Shown piece by piece: positions 17,573 to 25,700 of a stretch of 64,000 nucleotides of DNA (position 1 is the stretch's first letter; every line of letters begins with the position of its first letter). A program made the position numbers and the translations under genes. The notes under the pieces were generated by a model. The model was not told the origin of the DNA. It was given only the letters and a program-made list of their open reading frames with translations, and did not search any database. The DNA comes from CAIVAT01 sp037133475 (lineage in GTDB: Bacteria; Bacteroidota; Bacteroidia; Bacteroidales; FEN-979), in assembly GCA_037133475.1 (NCBI GenBank), contig JBAXOB010000005.1, forward strand, positions 62,001 through 126,000, in the 5' to 3' direction.

Positions 17573-17873
17573 AATTCCTGTATTCCTGCATTCCTGCATT
17601 AGAGCATTCATGCATTCCTGAATTATTTGCATTACCTGCATTGTTTGCATTCCTGCATTCCTGAATTATTTGCATTGTTTGCATTGCCTGCATTGTTTGC
17701 ATTGTTTGCATTCCTGAATTCCTGAATTCCTGCATTCCTGAATTATTTGCATTGTTTGCATTGCCTGCATTGTTTGCATTGTTTGCATTCCTGCATTCCT
17801 GCATTATTTGCATTGTTTGCATTGCCTGCATTATTTGCATTCCTGCATTCCTGCATTCCTGCATTCCTGCATT
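17573..17873 (-). repeat. Right arm of the inverted array, GCAGGAAT / GCAAACAAT units
   Basis: Read on the minus strand the arm consists of 8-bp GCAGGAAT or TCAGGAAT units mixed with 9-bp GCAAACAAT, GCAGGCAAT and GCAAATAAT units. There is higher-order order: a nine-unit, 77-bp block starting at 17657 is repeated from 17734 with only late unit changes. The array runs up to 7 bp before the cinA stop. A 101-codon frame across it (17559-17864) is a by-product of the repeat and not a gene. Confidence 0.92.
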
Positions 17874-17879
17874 ACAAGG

Positions 17880-19133
17880 CTAATTTTCCCTTTTGATCGC
17901 TTTTCTCAGCAGGTTTAGTGCCTGTAGGGCTGTTCTGCGGATATTCCGGTCGCGGCTGTCGCCAAAAAGGTAGTGCAGCGCAAAGACCTTTTCAGGCGTG
18001 GCGATGGCAATCCAGATCGTACCGACAGGTTTTTCAGGTGTACCGCCATCTGGACCGGCAATGCCGGATGTGGCGATTACGTAATCGGATTTAAACAAAA
18101 TTTGCGTGGAAACGGCCATCTCAGTGACGACCTGTTTGCTGACCGCCCCATAATTTTTCAAACTTCCGGGATCAACCCCCAGGATCGACTCTTTGATGCT
18201 GTTGGCGTAGGCCACCACCGATCCTTTAAAATAGGCAGAACTGCCCGGAACCCCTGTGATCAGGTGTGCCAGGTAGCCCCCCGTGCAGCTTTCAGCCGTG
18301 GCAAGGGTTGCATTCCGCTGCCGTAATAATTTTCCCACAATCTCCTCCAGGGTTTCCTCATCATACCCGAAAATGTAGTCGGGAATAAGCTGCTCAAGAT
18401 TTGAAACAGCCTCTTCTATTTGATGCCGAACCATTTCTTCAATGCCTGTAGCTGTCAACCTGAGCCGCACGATTCCCGGCTGCGGCAGGTAGGCAAGTTT
18501 TACGTTTTCCGGAAGCCCGTTCTCCCAGTCTGCAATCTGTGCCGCCAGGAATGATTCACCGATTCCCTGGGTCAGGATGGTTTTATGCAGGATAAATGGA
18601 GTGGGAAAAATCTTTTTCAGCGAGGGAATGACGAAATCGGTCATCATGGCTTTCATCTCGAAGGGAACACCTGGCATGGATACAAAAATGGTCTTCCCAC
18701 CGGTCACCCGTTCCTTTTCAAACCACATGCCCCGGGCTGTACCAACCGGATTTGGAATCCCGGTACATCCTTCCGGCAGTTCCGCCTGCTGGCGGTTCAA
18801 CTCGGTGACAGGGTAACCCCTGCGGGCAAACATCTTCTCCACGGAATCAAACGCATCCTGGTTGAAAACAAGCCTTGTGTTGAAAAACTCGCAGAGGGTA
18901 TGCTTGGTAATATCATCTTTTGTAGGCCCGATACCTCCTGAAATAAGTACAATTCCGGACCGGTTTTCTGCCTCCGCCAGGGCCTGCAAAATGTGCTGGC
19001 GGGAATCGCTGACGACCGTAACCTGGTGCACCCTGAATCCCCCCAGGCTTAACTGTTCCGCCATCCAGGAGGCATTGGTGTTGACAACCTGGCCGATCAG
19101 CAACTCATCCCCGATATTGATAATTTCAACCAT
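17880..19133 (-). CDS. cinA: CinA: nicotinamide-nucleotide amidohydrolase / MoCF-domain protein
   Basis: 417 residues. The N-terminal MoCF-like domain (about 1-170) has GDELLIGQVVNTNASWMAEQ and SGGIGPTKDD. The C-terminal CinA domain (about 255-415) has AESCTGGYLAHLITGVPGSS and SGIAGPDGGTPEKPVGT. The C-terminal domain of this family deamidates nicotinamide mononucleotide in pyridine-nucleotide salvage; the N-terminal domain can act as an ADP-ribose pyrophosphatase. Its ATG overlaps the upstream gene's stop (TGATG), so translation is probably coupled. Its 3' end abuts the repeat array. Confidence 0.94.
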   Translation of the reverse strand: MVEIINIGDELLIGQVVNTNASWMAEQLSLGGFRVHQVTVVSDSRQHILQALAEAENRSGIVLISGGIGPTKDDITKHTLCEFFNTRLVFNQDAFDSVEKMFARRGYPVTELNRQQAELPEGCTGIPNPVGTARGMWFEKERVTGGKTIFVSMPGVPFEMKAMMTDFVIPSLKKIFPTPFILHKTILTQGIGESFLAAQIADWENGLPENVKLAYLPQPGIVRLRLTATGIEEMVRHQIEEAVSNLEQLIPDYIFGYDEETLEEIVGKLLRQRNATLATAESCTGGYLAHLITGVPGSSAYFKGSVVAYANSIKESILGVDPGSLKNYGAVSKQVVTEMAVSTQILFKSDYVIATSGIAGPDGGTPEKPVGTIWIAIATPEKVFALHYLFGDSRDRNIRRTALQALNLLRKAIKREN

Positions 19134-19999
19134 CAGATTACCTCCTCCTTTAACCGGGTGTTCAGTTCCCGCACGGCTGTCATGCTTTCCATGAGACCGG
19201 GGATATAATCGGTTGAGGCGATGAAGGTCCAGATATAGGCAACAATGGCATAGATACGCCCGGTTGAAAAATTATCCACATCCACCGCGATGAACAGCAC
19301 CACGATGAAGATGATCATCAGGAAAACCTTGATAATCACGTAATCAAGCGAACTCCAGCGGGCAATTTTCGTCTGGGGAATTACCATGCTGTGGTAAAAC
19401 TCATGAATCTTCGAAACATCACCTGCTTCAAAGATCTTATACTGGTCCTCGCGGGTGTCGTGAAGCTCTTTTTGCAGTGTGACGACGTTTTTCCTGTATA
19501 TGTTGTTGATATAGGCGATGGGGAGAATCACCACCACGGCCACAGCGGCAATTCGCCAATCATAAAAGAAAAGGGCGAAAACCGCACCAAAGGTCGCTGA
19601 GAGTTGCCAGGTAACTTCAGGGAGACGTTCTTTAAGAAAGACGATATATTCCTTGGCAAGTTCGGCACGGGCAAACATCAGCGAGATGGGGAACCCCTGT
19701 TTTTTGGCATAGGTAATCACATTGGTGGCGGTATCGGCATGGATTTTTGCATAAACACTGCCGCTGAAGAACCGGTGCAGCGTTCCACCCAGTACATTCA
19801 GCAGGTAAACAAAAGCCCAGACTAGCAGTGGCAAAATATAATTAACCTGTTCCTTGTCATAAAATTTATCAATCATGGCATCGAGCAATTTTCCGAAAAA
19901 AGTAGGCTCAATGATCCAGGCAATATTTTCAAGCAAAACAAAGGATAAGACAAGGCCAATTTGATATTTAAACTTAATAACGATTTTGGTTATAGTCAT
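19133..19999 (-). CDS. Lone ABC-transporter six-TM domain protein (no ATPase domain)
   Basis: 288 residues with about five or six hydrophobic segments arranged like a type I ABC exporter membrane domain, but the protein stops where the nucleotide-binding domain would begin. There is no Walker A or LSGGQ. This matches the known class annotated 'ABC transporter six-transmembrane domain-containing protein'. No partner ATPase is encoded nearby. The start at 19999 is supported by a -7 box 22 bp upstream. It shares a TGATG junction with cinA, so the pair is an operon; its substrate is unknown. Confidence 0.75.
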   Translation of the reverse strand: MTITKIVIKFKYQIGLVLSFVLLENIAWIIEPTFFGKLLDAMIDKFYDKEQVNYILPLLVWAFVYLLNVLGGTLHRFFSGSVYAKIHADTATNVITYAKKQGFPISLMFARAELAKEYIVFLKERLPEVTWQLSATFGAVFALFFYDWRIAAVAVVVILPIAYINNIYRKNVVTLQKELHDTREDQYKIFEAGDVSKIHEFYHSMVIPQTKIARWSSLDYVIIKVFLMIIFIVVLFIAVDVDNFSTGRIYAIVAYIWTFIASTDYIPGLMESMTAVRELNTRLKEEVI

Positions 20000-20021
20000 G
20001 CGAGATTATTTTGAGAATATG

Positions 20022-20050
20022 CAAATTTACCAAATGAATGGGTAACTTTG
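20022..20050. promoter_or_regulatory. Back-to-back -7 boxes for the ABC-TM/cinA operon and the lipoprotein gene
   Basis: Minus strand: TAAATTTG at 20029-20022, 22 bp before the ATG at 19999. Plus strand: TAACTTTG at 20043-20050, 21 bp before the ATG at 20072. Both match TAnnTTTG exactly. The -33 region of each must lie on or beyond the other's box, so the two polymerase footprints overlap. Confidence 0.6.
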
Positions 20051-20071
20051 GGCGTTAAAATTTAAAAATCA

Positions 20072-20926
20072 ATGGGGAAGATCAAATACCTGGCAATCTG
20101 TCTGATATGTCTTATTTTCGGAAGTTGCAACCGGCCTGTGAAAATAAACGGGGTCTATCGTTACCTGGCAGGAACCAAGGATGGTTTCAGCATCTGGATT
20201 GTAGATGGATACAAGGCCCGGCATAAGATTTACCCGGAGTTCCTCTACGGCGGGAATGAACAGCGCTACCTTTTCAACCCAAGAGGTGAAATCTGGATTG
20301 ACAATGCCGTTTCATGTGAAGAGTACGAACTGACACTCGCCCATGAATTGAATGAACGCCACCTGATGGCGAAATTCGGGTGGACTTACGACCGTTCGCA
20401 CGACTCCTCCCTGGCCATTGAAGTGGTCATGCGCAGGAAGTTCGCCGATATATGCCGCCAGCATGAAGCCACCCTCCACAAGGTCTCTCCAACCGACCAT
20501 GACAATATCAAGGAGATCCGTGACCTGCCCGACAGCATACAGATCCAGCAGATCTACCGGGTGCCGTTGCGCCAGGTGAACGGGGTCTCCATCTGGGTTG
20601 TGGATGGCTACATGGTGCGTAAAACCATCTATCCCGATTTCGGATTTAGCGGGAATGACAAGGGTTATCATTTTATCCCAGCCGGGGAGATCTGGATTGA
20701 CGGGCAGATTTCGAGCGAGGAAACCGAATACAGCATCGCCGAAGAGCTTATAGAACGGGAACAGATGATCGCCGGGAAATCATACAGTGAAGCCTACCTT
20801 GCCGCTATTGACGACAATCTCTGTCGGCGCGACCGCATGGAAACGCTGATAAAAAACCATCCTGCCCTGCTCCTGCCTGATTCCACCACCCGCTATGCGG
20901 GCGAGATTGACCCGCTGGAAAAATAA
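20072..20926 (+). CDS. Lipoprotein with a duplicated metallopeptidase-like domain
   Basis: 284 residues with a lipoprotein signal ending LIFGSC (Cys19). Two copies of one domain follow (about 25-122 and 162-258), sharing SIW.VDGY, IYP.F, GEIWID and ELxER. Copy 1 has HELNERH (His91, Glu92, His97), then YDRSH (His110) and an acidic residue at 117. This layout is like small proteins with an HE-type zinc site after an EIWID strand. In copy 2 the first His is Glu224 and His110 becomes Tyr242, so the site is lost. I do not recognise a named family. A periplasm-facing peptidase or metal-binding protein is possible. A -7 box lies 21 bp upstream. Confidence 0.6.
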   Translation: MGKIKYLAICLICLIFGSCNRPVKINGVYRYLAGTKDGFSIWIVDGYKARHKIYPEFLYGGNEQRYLFNPRGEIWIDNAVSCEEYELTLAHELNERHLMAKFGWTYDRSHDSSLAIEVVMRRKFADICRQHEATLHKVSPTDHDNIKEIRDLPDSIQIQQIYRVPLRQVNGVSIWVVDGYMVRKTIYPDFGFSGNDKGYHFIPAGEIWIDGQISSEETEYSIAEELIEREQMIAGKSYSEAYLAAIDDNLCRRDRMETLIKNHPALLLPDSTTRYAGEIDPLEK

Positions 20927-20944
20927 CCGTCTGCGCTTTTTGTG

Positions 20945-20952
20945 TACTTTTG
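20945..20952 (+). promoter_or_regulatory. -7 box for the uridine phosphorylase gene
   Basis: TACTTTTG matches TAnnTTTG. It overlaps an in-frame GTG at 20942 and lies 10 bp before the ATG at 20963, so the GTG cannot be the main start if this promoter is used. The leader would be very short. Confidence 0.55.
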
Positions 20953-20962
20953 CAAAAATGTT

Positions 20963-21841
20963 ATGCTCATGCCTTTACTTACAGAACCAGACCTGATCGT
21001 CAACTCAGATGGTAGCGTTTATCATTTATGCCTGAAACCCGCCGACCTGGCCGATACCGTAATCGTGGTCGGCGACCCGGGGAGGGTCCATGAAATTTCA
21101 GATCATTTTTCCAGTATCGAATACACCTCTTCCAACCGCGAATTCAACACCTGCACGGGTTATTACAATGGCAGGAGGATTACCGCCCTGTCAACAGGCA
21201 TTGGCACTGACAATTGTGACATTGTGATGCACGAGCTGGATGCCCTGGCCAATTTCGACCTGAAAACCCGCGTGCAAAACCCCCGGCTGCGGTCGCTCAC
21301 CATCGTCAGGATCGGGACATCAGGTTCTATCCAGCCGGATGTGCCGATCAACAGGTTTTGCCTGTCGACCCATGCCGTCGGACTAGACAACCTGCTTCAT
21401 TTCTATAAAGGCACGCCTGGCATTATCGACACGGAGTTAACAGAAGCTTTTGCAGCCTGGGCACCCTGGCCGGCTGACCTTTCAAAACCCTATTTCGTCA
21501 AGGGTTCCGAACGGCTTATCAGTATATTCAGCCCATTCGCCGTGACCGGCATTACCGTCACCGCTCCTGGTTTTTACGGACCGCAGGGACGCTTCCTGCG
21601 GCTCCCCCTCACCGACCCCGACATGATCCAAAAATTGCAGAGCTTCAGCCACGCGGGTCGCCGTATTGTCAATTTCGAAATGGAGACATCCGCATTATAT
21701 GGTTTAGGGGCGCTGATGGGACACGAAATGGTCACCATTTGCGCGCTCATCGCCAACCGGGCAACCGGCCAGTACAACCCTGATCATAAAACGGTAATCA
21801 GGGAGTTAATAGAAACAGTTCTTACCCAGATCACCCTGTAG
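20963..21841 (+). CDS. Nucleoside phosphorylase, uridine phosphorylase-like
   Basis: 292 residues from ATG 20963 (ATG 20969 is also possible). Family features: VVGDPGRVHEI as a phosphate-site glycine motif near residue 35, STGIGTDNCDIVMHEL, RIGTSGSIQPDVP, and NFEMETSALYGLGALMGHE, the ribose-binding EMET motif. It cleaves a nucleoside, most likely uridine, with phosphate into base and ribose-1-phosphate in the cytoplasm. The interval ALANFDLKTR to the Thr-Ile-Val strand is normal for the UP/PNP fold. The upstream in-frame GTG at 20942 falls in the promoter. Confidence 0.85.
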   Translation: MLMPLLTEPDLIVNSDGSVYHLCLKPADLADTVIVVGDPGRVHEISDHFSSIEYTSSNREFNTCTGYYNGRRITALSTGIGTDNCDIVMHELDALANFDLKTRVQNPRLRSLTIVRIGTSGSIQPDVPINRFCLSTHAVGLDNLLHFYKGTPGIIDTELTEAFAAWAPWPADLSKPYFVKGSERLISIFSPFAVTGITVTAPGFYGPQGRFLRLPLTDPDMIQKLQSFSHAGRRIVNFEMETSALYGLGALMGHEMVTICALIANRATGQYNPDHKTVIRELIETVLTQITL

Positions 21842-21889
21842 GGAAGCCTGCAAGGGACTCCTGCTCATGATAATTTTCAAGAAACACCC

Positions 21890-22756
21890 ATGACTCCCCA
21901 AACCGGAAATACCAGGCTGGCCGCCTTGATCAACCTGCTTGACGAGCCTGATGAAGCAGCATTTACCCTGGTCCAGGAGCAACTGTTTTCATTTGGTGCC
22001 GATGCACTGGCTCCCATGGAAAAATCGCTTGAAAACACGCTTGATCCTGTTGTCCAGGAGCGGATCAGGCAAATCATCCGCAAACTGAACCGCGAAAACC
22101 TCTATGTTGAATTTGTGAACTGGCTTAGCCTGGATACGGACAACCTTCTTAAAGGATTTATCCTGGTATCTAAAACCCAGTACCCATCGCTGGACGAGTC
22201 AGCTATTGCCCTGCAAATCGAAAAGATCAGGCTGGATACCTGGCTTGAACTCAATGAAAACCTGACCGCCATGGAGCATGTCAAGGTGCTGAATCATATC
22301 ATTTTCGATATTCACAAATTTGCCGGCAACAAAAACGAAGTTACGGCGCCTGAACATTCCTGCATAAATACCTTTCTCGAAAGTCGCCAGGGAAGCCCGC
22401 TCTCCCTGGGAATATTATTCATTATCGTGGCACGGGAACTGGGATTGCCGGTTTATGGCGTAAACCTTCCCCAGCATTTTATCCTGGCATATCTGACTGA
22501 AAACGGAATTAAAGATCCTGTTGAAGAGGATGTCCTTTTTTATTTTAACCCGTTCAACAGGGGAACCGTGTTTACCCGGCGTGAAATTGATTTGTTTATC
22601 AAACAAATGAGGTTTCAGCCTGAAAAGTCCTTTTTTTTACCCTGTACCCATGCCGAAATTATTCGCCGGCTGATTAATTTTCTTATCTATTCAAATAACC
22701 AATCCGGATCCTCCGATAAAAACGAAGATCTTGAAAATCTTTTAACCGCCTTTTAA
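21890..22756 (+). CDS. SirB1-family transglutaminase-like protein
   Basis: 288 residues. The middle of the protein (NTFLESRQGSPLSLGILFIIVARELGLPVYGVNLPQHFILAY) matches the SirB1/Transglut_core2 family, although the usual catalytic cysteine position is occupied by Ser/Leu here, so enzymatic activity is doubtful. The N-terminal 80 residues are helical and HEAT-like. Function in the family is not established. The stop overlaps the next start by one base (TAATG), so it is translated with the secreted nuclease downstream. Confidence 0.72.
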   Translation: MTPQTGNTRLAALINLLDEPDEAAFTLVQEQLFSFGADALAPMEKSLENTLDPVVQERIRQIIRKLNRENLYVEFVNWLSLDTDNLLKGFILVSKTQYPSLDESAIALQIEKIRLDTWLELNENLTAMEHVKVLNHIIFDIHKFAGNKNEVTAPEHSCINTFLESRQGSPLSLGILFIIVARELGLPVYGVNLPQHFILAYLTENGIKDPVEEDVLFYFNPFNRGTVFTRREIDLFIKQMRFQPEKSFFLPCTHAEIIRRLINFLIYSNNQSGSSDKNEDLENLLTAF

Positions 22757-23871
22757 TGAAAAAATTCTTCTACCCGGCCTCCCTGGTTGTGCTTTGCCTC
22801 CTGTTATCAAGCTGGGGATCGACCGGCCACAAAAAAATCAACCAGAACATGGCAGCCTGCCTGCCCGCCCGTATGGCATTCCTGAAACCCGCCTGGACTG
22901 ATATTGTGACAAACAATGCCTCTGCCGCCGATAACAGAAAGAACACGGATCCGAATGAATCGCCCAGGCACTTTATTGATATCGACAACTATCCTGAATT
23001 CGTTCAGTCAGGTTTGATTTCCCAGATCTATGATTCGGTTGTGGCCCGCCATGGTTCCTCCTTTGTGATCGACCAGGGAATTCTCCCCTGGGCCACACTG
23101 ACCACGTTCGATTCGGTGAAGGCATGTTTCCAGCGTAAGGACTGGAACAAGGCAGCCCTATTTGCAGCCGACCTGGGCCATTATATCGGTGATGGACATA
23201 TGCCATTGCATATTGCGGCAAATTACAACGGCCAGTTAACAGGTCAAACCGGCGTTCATTCCCGTTATGAAACCACCATGGTTGGCCGATATGCCAGCCA
23301 GATCGTTTACCCGGTTGATTCAGCACAATTGATCCAGGATGTAAGCGGTTATGTGTTCAACTACCTTTATTATGATTACAAGTACGCCGACAGCGTTTTG
23401 ATGGCCGACACCTATGCAACCGCACAGTCGGGATCGACCACTTCCGATGCTTACTACCAGGCATTCTGGGCAAAATCGGGTGGGTTTACCATCCTGATGA
23501 TGCGTAATGCCTCCGATGCCCTGGCCAACCTTATCTATACCGCGTGGGTGCGTGCAGGCAGTCCCGACATGACCCCCTTTGCGATTGAAGAGCACCCGGG
23601 GGCAGGTCAGCCGAAGATCCTGTCGGTGTCGCCCAATCCCTTTACCCGGGCGGGTTTCTTCCAGGTAGAAATCCCGCGCGAGGACATGGCCGTTGCGTTC
23701 AACATCTACGATTCGAACGGGATATTAAAGGATTCCATTCTCAACGGCACGATGGCAAAGGGAATTCATAAAATCAACTGGAATGCCCATGAAATGGAGC
23801 AGGGTCTTTACTTCGCTGTCCTGAAATCCGGTTCCTTTCAATCCACCCTGAAATTCATCGTAGCGCAATAG
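22756..23871 (+). CDS. Secreted S1/P1-type nuclease with T9SS sorting tail
   Basis: 371 residues. Signal peptide 1-20 ends just before Trp-Gly-Ser-Thr-Gly-His, where the mature N-terminal Trp and following His bind zinc in S1/P1 nucleases. Further ligands are visible in DIDNYPEF and DLGHYIGDGHMPLHIAANYNG. These enzymes cleave single-stranded DNA/RNA using three zinc ions. Residues about 290-371 form a T9SS type A tail (SVSPNPF, then GLYFAVLKSG and a final KFIVAQ), so the protein is exported across the outer membrane. Translation is coupled to the SirB1-like gene. Confidence 0.88.
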   Translation: MKKFFYPASLVVLCLLLSSWGSTGHKKINQNMAACLPARMAFLKPAWTDIVTNNASAADNRKNTDPNESPRHFIDIDNYPEFVQSGLISQIYDSVVARHGSSFVIDQGILPWATLTTFDSVKACFQRKDWNKAALFAADLGHYIGDGHMPLHIAANYNGQLTGQTGVHSRYETTMVGRYASQIVYPVDSAQLIQDVSGYVFNYLYYDYKYADSVLMADTYATAQSGSTTSDAYYQAFWAKSGGFTILMMRNASDALANLIYTAWVRAGSPDMTPFAIEEHPGAGQPKILSVSPNPFTRAGFFQVEIPREDMAVAFNIYDSNGILKDSILNGTMAKGIHKINWNAHEMEQGLYFAVLKSGSFQSTLKFIVAQ

Positions 23872-23878
23872 CAGGTTC

Positions 23879-24466
23879 TTAGCGGAATAGCCTTGCTGCA
23901 GTTTTGAAAAGAATTGAAAAATATTCTTTCAGGCTATGGTTTTCGATATATCTCATGTTCAACCGGATCTTAGCCGGCATGACCTCTTCAACATAGCTCT
24001 TTTCCGGGTCGGCGGCTCTTCCAAGGATCGCGTTTTCATCCATGTATTCAATGGAGGCATAATCGGTAATGCCCGGTTTTACAGAAAGCACGATCCGCTG
24101 CTCCGGAGTATAGCATTCAACATATTTGCGGATCTCAGGCCGGGGGCCTGCAAGGCTCATTTCTCCCTTTACAACATTGATCAACTGGGGCAATTCATCC
24201 AATTTGTATTTTCGCAAGAAATAACCGGCCCGGGTAATTCTGCTGTCACGGGCGCCAATGGTAAGACCTCCCGACTTTTCGGCGCCTGTGCGCATCGTTC
24301 TGAATTTAACCAGTTTGAAATCCCGGTTGTCTTTCCCGACGCGTGTCTGCAGGTAAAATGCCCCCCCCCGTGATCCGATGATCACGATAAAAAAAATCAG
24401 CAAAAAGAGTGGCAGGAGCAACAACAACCCGGCGAGGGAAATGACAATGTCAAAAAAACGTATCAT
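23879..24466 (-). CDS. Undecaprenyl-phosphate sugar phosphotransferase, PglC-like
   Basis: 195 residues, the minimal monotopic bacterial sugar-transferase form. It has one N-terminal re-entrant hydrophobic helix (7-30), then LQTRVGKDNRDFKLVKFRTM, TRAGYFLRKYKLDELPQL and LAGPRPE, which hold the catalytic Asp-Glu pair and nucleotide-sugar contacts. It starts a glycan on a lipid carrier by transferring a sugar-phosphate, probably a diamino or amino sugar made by the aminotransferase encoded 9 bp upstream. Codons for Arg-Gly-Gly near residue 33 contain a run of nine G (C on the plus strand at 24361-24369). Confidence 0.9.
   Translation of the reverse strand: MIRFFDIVISLAGLLLLLPLFLLIFFIVIIGSRGGAFYLQTRVGKDNRDFKLVKFRTMRTGAEKSGGLTIGARDSRITRAGYFLRKYKLDELPQLINVVKGEMSLAGPRPEIRKYVECYTPEQRIVLSVKPGITDYASIEYMDENAILGRAADPEKSYVEEVMPAKIRLNMRYIENHSLKEYFSILFKTAARLFR
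24361..24369 (-). repeat. Homopolymer tract of nine G within the sugar transferase gene
   Basis: Plus-strand CCCCCCCCC at 24361-24369, read as CGG GGG GGG GCA on the coding strand. It sits about 34 codons into the gene, so a one-base slip would truncate the enzyme almost completely. Confidence 0.8.
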
Positions 24467-24475
24467 AGGCAGAAA

Positions 24476-25690
24476 TTAAACCCCGGTAACGGCGCCGACC
24501 GAATCAACAACAGCCTGCACCACCCTGTCCGCCATCGCGTCACTCAGATCATAGTAGACCGGCAAACTAATCTCACGGGAGAAATTATCAAAGGTAACCG
24601 GGTAATCACCGATATCATACCCCTCGTTCCGGTACCAGGTCATCATGGGCAAGGGAACAAAATGCACATTGACCGATACCTCCCGGCTGAAGATTTCCTG
24701 GATGATCAGGTCGCGCTGCTCTTCGGTGATGTTGTGGATCCTTAATAAAAAAACATGGAAGGAGGATACCGCTGAACCATTCTCATACAGGGGGATCTGT
24801 GCCCAGCTGTATTTCCTGAATGCGGCAGCATACCGGTCAAAAATGTGCCGGCGTTTTACCAGCATATCACGATCATATCTTGCCAGTTCAACAAGCCCGA
24901 TGGAAGCCTGGATGTCGGTCATATTGCATTTATAACCGGGTTCAATAATATCGTACCGCCAGCCACCCACCTGGGTTTTTGCAAGCGCATCTTTTGTCTG
25001 CCCGTGTAATGATTTGGCATTCAGAGCCCGGTAAATTTCTTCGTGATCGAACGGGTCGGGCAGGTTCAGGCAGATTGCGCCTCCTTCGGCAGTGGTGAGG
25101 TTTTTTACAGCATGGAATGAATAAACCGAAATGTCGGCAAGACTTCCGACCTTCCTGCCATGATATTGCCCGCCGATGGAGTGAGCTGCATCGGCCATTA
25201 CCAGGAGACGGTTCAACTGCCGCTGTTCCGGCGATGCGGGATTAAAAAGCCTTTGGATATCCGGCCTGCAAACCAGTGCATTGATGGCATCATAATCGCA
25301 CGGCCAGCCGGCAATATCCACGGGGATGATCGCCTTGGTACGGGAGGTAATTGCTTTTGCAACCGCCGCGACGGAAATATTAAAATCCCCTCCTGAATCC
25401 ACGAAAACGACCCTTGCGCCGCAATGGACCACCACGTTGGCGGTAGCCGCGTAAGTATAGGCCGGCACAATGACCTCATCTCCCGCCTGAACGCCAAACC
25501 AGCGGAGCATCAGTTCCAGCCCGGCCGACGCCGAGTTTACGCACAGTGTTGCCTTCTGGCCGCCATATTCAGTAAGCAATTTTTCGAACTTTTTTGTTTT
25601 GGGCCCTGTGGTGATCCACCCGGAACGGAGCGTGTCGACAACTTCATCAATGATAGACTGATCAATACGGGGAGGGCTGAATGGAATCAT
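24476..25690 (-). CDS. DegT/DnrJ/EryC1/StrS-family PLP aminotransferase
   Basis: 404 residues. Seen: PFSPPRID and SGWITTGPKTKKFE at the N-terminus, the PLP-phosphate segment NSASAGLELML, VPAYTYAATANVV, the aspartate motif ADAAHSIGG, and SFHAVKNLTTAEGG with the PLP-binding lysine. Family members aminate a keto group on a nucleotide-linked sugar, here presumably for the lipid-linked glycan begun by the adjacent PglC-like enzyme. No acetyltransferase of the pathway is next door. Ends 9 bp before the sugar transferase. Confidence 0.9.
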   Translation of the reverse strand: MIPFSPPRIDQSIIDEVVDTLRSGWITTGPKTKKFEKLLTEYGGQKATLCVNSASAGLELMLRWFGVQAGDEVIVPAYTYAATANVVVHCGARVVFVDSGGDFNISVAAVAKAITSRTKAIIPVDIAGWPCDYDAINALVCRPDIQRLFNPASPEQRQLNRLLVMADAAHSIGGQYHGRKVGSLADISVYSFHAVKNLTTAEGGAICLNLPDPFDHEEIYRALNAKSLHGQTKDALAKTQVGGWRYDIIEPGYKCNMTDIQASIGLVELARYDRDMLVKRRHIFDRYAAAFRKYSWAQIPLYENGSAVSSFHVFLLRIHNITEEQRDLIIQEIFSREVSVNVHFVPLPMMTWYRNEGYDIGDYPVTFDNFSREISLPVYYDLSDAMADRVVQAVVDSVGAVTGV

Positions 25691-25700
25691 GGTTTCCCGG

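Noticed and set aside
17559..17864. 101-residue frame across the repeat array (MQECRNAGMQ...)
   Set aside because: The peptide is only a translation of the short repeats, and the mixture of 8- and 9-bp units does not preserve a frame.
17299..17873. CRISPR array
   Set aside because: Units are 8-9 bp and contiguous, with no 20-40 bp spacers and no cas genes.
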